A stretch of DNA of 64,000 nt from JAVJRN01 sp040218415. Its GTDB lineage: Bacteria; Bacteroidota; Bacteroidia; Cytophagales; Cyclobacteriaceae. Positions 60,052-64,000 of this stretch are shown here, piece after piece. Position numbers and translations under genes: made by a program. The first letter of the stretch is position 1, and each line of letters starts with the position of its first letter. The stretch lies in assembly GCA_040218415.1 (NCBI GenBank), contig JAVJRN010000072.1, forward strand, positions 74,964 to 138,963, given 5' to 3'. The notes beneath the pieces were generated by a model. It saw only the letters and a list, made by a program, of their open reading frames with translations. It made no database searches and was not told where the DNA came from.

Positions 60052-61554
60052 ATGAAGATGAAGAAGTTAATTTATGGATTTGTATTTACGTTAATGTTCA
60101 GTTGTATGAATAAGTCAATCGAACAGTCAGCGAAGTGTATAGACTGTCAGTACAGGCCTGCTTTCCATTTTACACCTCCTGCCAACTGGATGAATGATCC
60201 GAATGGAATGTTCTATTATGAGGGGGAATATCACCTGTTTTATCAATATTATCCTGATAGCAATGTTTGGGGACCTATGCACTGGGGTCATGCTATTTCT
60301 ACAGATATGATGAACTGGGAGCATTTACCAATTGCACTTTATCCTGATAGCTTGGGCTATATTTTTAGTGGCAGTGCGGTCGTTGATCATGAGAATACGT
60401 CCGGACTTGGTTCAATTGAAAACCCTCCAATTGTGGCAATTTTCACTTATCATGATATGCAAGCTGAAAAAGCCGGTGAAGTAAAACACCAGACTCAAGC
60501 AATTGCCTTCAGCTTAGACAAAGGGAGAACATGGGAAAAATACACGGGCAACCCTGTTTTAGACAACCCGGGTATTTGGGATTTCAGGGATCCCAAGGTT
60601 AGCTGGTACGAACAGGACAAGAAATGGATCATGACCTTGGCCGTAAAAGATCACATTAGATTCTATTCTTCGCCCAATTTGATTGATTGGCAGCTCGAAA
60701 GTGAGTTTGGTAAAGAGCTTGGTGCCCATGGCGGTGTATGGGAGTGCCCTGATCTACTGAGATTGAAAGACGAGAATGGCTTGAGTAAATGGGCATTGCT
60801 TGTTAGTATTAATCCGGGTGCGCCAAAGGGAGGCTCAGGTACGCAGTATTTCATTGGTTCATTCAATGGCAAAGAGTTTATTCCAGAAGATAGCACAACC
60901 AAATGGTTAGACTTTGGAGCAGATAATTATGCCGGTGTAACTTGGTCAAATCTGCCTAATGAAGAGGAACGAACACTATTTTTAGGATGGATGAGCAACT
61001 GGGAATATGCACAGGTGGTTCCGACTTATTCATGGAGAAGCGCCATGACGTTACCAAGAGCTTTAAGCCTTTTTGAAATTGAAGGCAGGACGTTTATCAA
61101 ATCCAGTCCAACTGACGAAGTGAACAATTATTTAATTGAACAGTCAGAGGTTTCCGGCACTCAAAACAACATTAAAGATGGGCTGGCTTATGTTTTGTTA
61201 ACAGAAGTAGAGGGTTCTACTGCGGAGATCGTCTTAAGCAATGGCGTCAAAGAAGAATTTTCAATATTTATTAGCTTAGATGAAATAAGGACGGATAGGA
61301 GCCGATCGGGTCAGATTGATTTTAATTCTGAATTTGGGAATATTCATTCTTCGAAACCAACATTCTCTCAAATAAATAAAATTGAGTTGTTTCTGGATCG
61401 TTCATCAGTAGAGTTATTTATTAACGATGGTGAAATGGTCATTACCGAATTAGTTTTTCCAACTCAGCCATATGCTAAGGTCGGTGTACTTGGAGCTGAT
61501 ATGAAAGTAATGAGTGTAAAAGCGGCTATGGACAATCCAAATGTTTCATTTTAA
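60052..61554 (+). CDS. GH32 lipoprotein, exo-type fructan hydrolase/fructosidase
   Basis: 500 residues from the ATG at 60052; the TTG at 60013 would add residues before the signal. Lipobox LMFSC. Canonical GH32 motifs: NWMNDPNGMFYYEGEYHLFYQ with Asp49, FRDPKVSWYEQDKKWIM with Asp180, and WECPDLLRLKDE with Glu231. GWMSNWEYAQVVPT and the C-terminal beta-sandwich (IELFLDRSSVELFINDGE) complete a standard GH32. It likely trims imported or surface fructo-oligosaccharides to fructose. Its stop overlaps the fructokinase start by one base. Confidence 0.95.
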   Translation: MKMKKLIYGFVFTLMFSCMNKSIEQSAKCIDCQYRPAFHFTPPANWMNDPNGMFYYEGEYHLFYQYYPDSNVWGPMHWGHAISTDMMNWEHLPIALYPDSLGYIFSGSAVVDHENTSGLGSIENPPIVAIFTYHDMQAEKAGEVKHQTQAIAFSLDKGRTWEKYTGNPVLDNPGIWDFRDPKVSWYEQDKKWIMTLAVKDHIRFYSSPNLIDWQLESEFGKELGAHGGVWECPDLLRLKDENGLSKWALLVSINPGAPKGGSGTQYFIGSFNGKEFIPEDSTTKWLDFGADNYAGVTWSNLPNEEERTLFLGWMSNWEYAQVVPTYSWRSAMTLPRALSLFEIEGRTFIKSSPTDEVNNYLIEQSEVSGTQNNIKDGLAYVLLTEVEGSTAEIVLSNGVKEEFSIFISLDEIRTDRSRSGQIDFNSEFGNIHSSKPTFSQINKIELFLDRSSVELFINDGEMVITELVFPTQPYAKVGVLGADMKVMSVKAAMDNPNVSF

Positions 61555-62447
61555 TGGCACGAGTATTAGCATTTGGAGAAATCCTTTGGGATAAAATTGA
61601 AGAGGATTATCATTTAGGAGGCGCACCTCTAAACTTTGCCGCGCATGCTTGGAAATGTGGATTGAAATCTGGAATTATTTCCTGTGTAGGGAATGATAGC
61701 TTGGGAGAAAAGGCGATCGAACAAGTCAAAAAATTGGGTGTTGCTACTGACTTAATTCTTAGGAGAAACAAAAAAACAGGCGTTGTTAATGTTACAATAG
61801 AAGATGGTCAACCTTCTTATGAGATATTAAAGCCGAGAGCATTCGATTATATTGATTTTGGAAGACTAAATGAGTATTTAATTCCCAACTATCAATATTT
61901 CTATTTTGGAAGCTTGATTCAGAGAAGTGATAGTTCGAAGGCTGCTCTTTATCATATTTTAGATAATTATTCCTTTGAAGAAGTGTTTTTTGACGTCAAT
62001 TTGAGAAGGGATTGTTACACTTCAGAAACGATTGATAAATCTCTTCGCTATTGTACAATATTAAAAGTAGGGGATGAAGAAGTTAGTACAATTCAGGAGT
62101 TAATCCCGCATGTGAAAGCTGAGGGTTTTGAAATGTTTTCAAAAACAGTAATTCGCAACTACCCAAATATTCGCAGGATCATAACAACTGCAGGATCTGA
62201 AGGTTCCTATATTTTTGAAGACTCAATCCTTCATCATGTACCAACAGAACCAGTCAAGGTTGTAGATGCTGTCGGTGCGGGAGATTCATTTAGTGCCTCA
62301 TTTTTAGCAACTTTTACTAAAACAAATAATGTGGTTCAGTCTGCTACTATTGCCAATAAGGTTGGGGGCTTTGTCGCTTCACAAAGAGGAGCAATACCTG
62401 AATACTCTAGTAGTATTAAATCATTATTAGATCACCACTATATTTGA
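61554..62447 (+). CDS. PfkB-family fructokinase
   Basis: 297 residues. N-terminal LAFGEILWDKIEEDYHLGGAPLNFAAHAWKCGL and the C-terminal PfkB signature VVDAVGAGDSFSASFLATF (with the catalytic Asp in GAGD) identify a ribokinase-fold sugar kinase. It phosphorylates cytoplasmic fructose. It is the last gene of the locus, sharing one base with the GH32 gene (TAATG), and completes the path from fructan to fructose phosphate. Confidence 0.93.
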   Translation: MARVLAFGEILWDKIEEDYHLGGAPLNFAAHAWKCGLKSGIISCVGNDSLGEKAIEQVKKLGVATDLILRRNKKTGVVNVTIEDGQPSYEILKPRAFDYIDFGRLNEYLIPNYQYFYFGSLIQRSDSSKAALYHILDNYSFEEVFFDVNLRRDCYTSETIDKSLRYCTILKVGDEEVSTIQELIPHVKAEGFEMFSKTVIRNYPNIRRIITTAGSEGSYIFEDSILHHVPTEPVKVVDAVGAGDSFSASFLATFTKTNNVVQSATIANKVGGFVASQRGAIPEYSSSIKSLLDHHYI

Positions 62448-62650
62448 AGGCATTATACTTCAACTGATTTCGAATCCCACACTTTTCATACTTTACTGTC
62501 GTTTTTGTGCTTATTTCCGCGCGCTTTCCATACATGGTAATCCTTAATAGAATAGGATGTTTTTTAGAAAAAGATCGTTTGTCTTTCTTGATATAAAAAA
62601 GCTGCTAAATGTATGAATTCGATTGAACAATATGAAAGCTCAGTAAACAA

Positions 62651-62683
62651 AAAACCCTCCATACATTAAATATGGAGGGTTTT
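62651..62683 (+). terminator. Bidirectional terminator after the fructan locus
   Basis: AAAACCCTCCATA and TATGGAGGGTTTT pair perfectly around a 7-base loop. The A and T tracts on both sides allow action on both strands: for the fructan operon from the left and for the tRNA-like sequence from the right. Confidence 0.9.
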
Positions 62684-62706
62684 GGTGTGGTTTGTTAACC
62701 AAAAAG

Positions 62707-62851
62707 TGGAGCCGGAGGGATTCGAACCTCTCCGCAAGACCATTGTAAATCAACCACTTGCAAAACAGATGTTCTTATACGCACCGATTCACGCACCGCA
62801 TGTTTTGATCGTTTTTCGTCTTGTTTATACTTTAGAGGGATTCGAACCCTC
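62707..62851 (-). mobile_element. tRNA 3'-end-like attachment-site remnants
   Basis: On the minus strand 62707-62728 reads as a tRNA 3' end: GGTTCGAATCCC (T loop and 3' half of the T stem) then TCCGGCTCCA (acceptor). Upstream of it the 5' T-stem does not pair and no cloverleaf follows. At 62835-62851 GAGGG-ATTCGAA-CCCTC is a second, perfectly paired T arm. Integrative elements of Bacteroidota commonly insert into tRNA 3' ends and rebuild them, leaving such copies. Thus this is a likely att site; the intact tRNA is not in the window. Confidence 0.5.
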
Positions 62852-62954
62852 ATGAATTCCTGTCAAAACTTTAATTCAATGACGTTATAAAAGATGATGC
62901 TAAAATCTCCTCCAACCAAAACCAGTAATCAGGTACTTACGAACAGCCCCTCAA

Positions 62955-62983
62955 ATCATAAACGTTTGTAATCATAAACGTTT
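62955..62983 (+). repeat. Direct repeat pair upstream of rteC
   Basis: ATCATAAACGTTT occurs twice (62955-62967 and 62971-62983), 16 bp apart centre to centre, each with the palindromic core AACGTT. They may be binding sites for a recombination or regulatory protein of the element. No further copies are seen nearby. Confidence 0.5.
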
Positions 62984-63136
62984 CATGTAATTAATCACAC
63001 CATTAAAACTTCCTTATAATGTCGCTATCAATAACCAGAGAAGTAGACAAGTAACGATTTAATATGCCATTTTCTTTTAAATATTCGCAATCTGTATCTA
63101 ATTTAATACGATGAATAGGCTAAATGGTACAAAACT

Positions 63137-63958
63137 ATGCAAACACCTTTTGATGATTTACTGGTAAAGTTCGAGCGAACACTTCTAGAAATAGAAAATA
63201 ACGAAAGCGTCCGAATGATGAAATGTGCTCAGAAAATCACATTATGCCAGCAACTATGTAAAGAACTTCGTAAACTTTATTTCGAGTCACAAATCAATAC
63301 CATAGATCAACAAATTCATTTCTTCAGAGAAGTGAAGCCTAAGTTTTATTCAGAGCTCCGCTATCAAATGGAAGTGTTTCAGTACCATAAGCAGCGCCCA
63401 AAAGGGAGTGTCAAGGTCAAATCACAGTACATAAATATGTGCTTGGATAAAGCCTCCTCTTTTATCACCAGACATTGTGAGTTCAATACCTACATCCGAT
63501 TGCAGTCAACACACCTTGATGAAGTCTATTTCACTAGCCAAGAATTTTGTCCAAAATTGCATGGGAACCTTGAATATCCTGCTGATCCAGTGTACAGTTC
63601 ACCCGCAGATCTTACGCTCTCATGTATGCTTGCATTTATTAGATACGTCCAATTTTTAAAGAATGAAATGTACCGATTGAAGAATCCTTCTTTAGACCCA
63701 AGTTGGAAATACCTCGCAAACCTCCAATGGCAAGGCTCCAAAACAGACATGGTTGAACTCGTGTATGCCCTACACACTCATGGTGCCATCAAAGGAGAGT
63801 TGAAAGATGTGGTGGCAGTCTTTCAACAAATTTTCAGGCTAGACCTTGGCAATTTCTATAGAACATACACCGATATCAAGTACAAAAAGAACCAAACATC
63901 CTTTTTAGATGACCTTAAAAGTAGCCTTATAGAGAAGATTAGATTAGAAAATGAATAA
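63137..63958 (+). CDS. rteC: RteC-like regulator of conjugative element excision
   Basis: 273 residues, all helical in character. KPKFYSELRYQMEVFQYHKQ and the later WKYLANLQWQGSKTDMVELVYALHTHGAI are typical of RteC, as is the final winged-helix-like DVVAVFQQIFRLDLGNFYRTYTDI. In Bacteroides conjugative transposons RteC activates excision genes. It lies 186-274 bp downstream of the repeats and is the only gene visible of the putative element, which must continue beyond the window. Confidence 0.87.
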   Translation: MQTPFDDLLVKFERTLLEIENNESVRMMKCAQKITLCQQLCKELRKLYFESQINTIDQQIHFFREVKPKFYSELRYQMEVFQYHKQRPKGSVKVKSQYINMCLDKASSFITRHCEFNTYIRLQSTHLDEVYFTSQEFCPKLHGNLEYPADPVYSSPADLTLSCMLAFIRYVQFLKNEMYRLKNPSLDPSWKYLANLQWQGSKTDMVELVYALHTHGAIKGELKDVVAVFQQIFRLDLGNFYRTYTDIKYKKNQTSFLDDLKSSLIEKIRLENE

Positions 63959-63963
63959 ATGTA

Positions 63964-63978
63964 CTCCCAAGTTGGGAG
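63964..63978 (+). promoter_or_regulatory. Palindrome after rteC
   Basis: CTCCCAA-G-TTGGGAG is a 15-base palindrome 6 bases after the rteC stop. It can form a CTCCC/GGGAG hairpin but lacks a U-tract, so it may be an operator for the next gene rather than a terminator. Confidence 0.4.
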
Positions 63979-64000
63979 CATCTTGTGAATAAAGCAATCC

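Larger units (their letters stand above)
62448..63136. other. Junction between the fructan locus and a mobile element (689 bp)
   Basis: No gene. It contains a terminator (62651-62683), a tRNA 3'-end-like sequence (62707-62728), a second T-arm-like sequence (62835-62851) and two 13-bp direct repeats (62955-62983), followed by rteC. Confidence 0.75.

Noticed and set aside
62707..62800. Intact tRNA gene on the minus strand
   Set aside because: The 3' end looks right, but the 5' T-stem does not pair and no matching 5' acceptor or D arm is seen.

Overview
The window is a chromosomal segment of a marine or soil-type Bacteroidota, most likely a gliding-type member of the Cytophagales. The reasons are: an AT-rich sequence; a SusC/SusD polysaccharide utilization locus; a hybrid two-component regulator; PorQ and a C-terminal sorting domain of the type IX secretion system (T9SS); few clear Shine-Dalgarno sites; and several matches to the Bacteroidota -7 promoter element TAnnTTTG. 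No intact tRNA, rRNA or CRISPR array was recognised.

Layout. (1) 1-9.4 kb has a cobalamin theme: the end of a BtuB-like TonB receptor, a BtuG-like surface lipoprotein, the mutase chaperone MeaB, and an unusual one-chain methylmalonyl-CoA mutase. A CHASE2/FecR-like envelope pair lies between them. (2) 9.4-26.3 kb is housekeeping: dnaA with a perfect DnaA box upstream, a DegP/HtrA protease, a GH3-family protein, dxr-rseP, an OmpA/PD40 protein, lon-porQ-hslU, then a membrane hydroxylase, a SixA phosphatase and an LPS-type glycosyltransferase. (3) 26.3-40.2 kb holds an unknown secreted protein behind a sigma-54-like promoter, pyrR-pyrB, plsC, phnA, a phytochrome/response regulator/heme oxygenase operon, an SDR/NTF2/pentapeptide group, a thioredoxin-TPR protein and a tightly coupled thioesterase/unknown/SDR operon.

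(4) 40.2-47.2 kb is an accessory, scarred region. Two direct copies of a ~194-bp non-coding repeat flank about 5 kb with a beta-helix protein and an OGG-fold-like protein. The second copy abuts a gene fragment. Next to it lie tRNA 3'-end-like remnants, a tandem repeat in front of a CBS gene and a cluster of three hairpins. (5) 47.2-62.45 kb is a complete fructan utilization locus: a sugar-binding hybrid sensor-regulator, an MFS sugar porter, SusC, SusD, a DUF4960-type surface glycan-binding lipoprotein, two GH32 enzymes and a fructokinase. Two 15-bp direct repeats just upstream of a TAnnTTTG promoter are a good operator candidate. One GH32 carries an inserted beta-sandwich-like domain and a T9SS sorting tail, linking it functionally to the export machinery to which PorQ belongs.

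(6) 62.45-64 kb looks like the edge of an integrative conjugative element: a tRNA 3'-end-like sequence, a second T-arm-like sequence, 13-bp direct repeats and an rteC gene.

Most interesting leads: the mutase fusion, the flanking dispersed repeats with the truncated gene, the fructan operator repeats with the T9SS-exported enzyme, and the layered integration scars.
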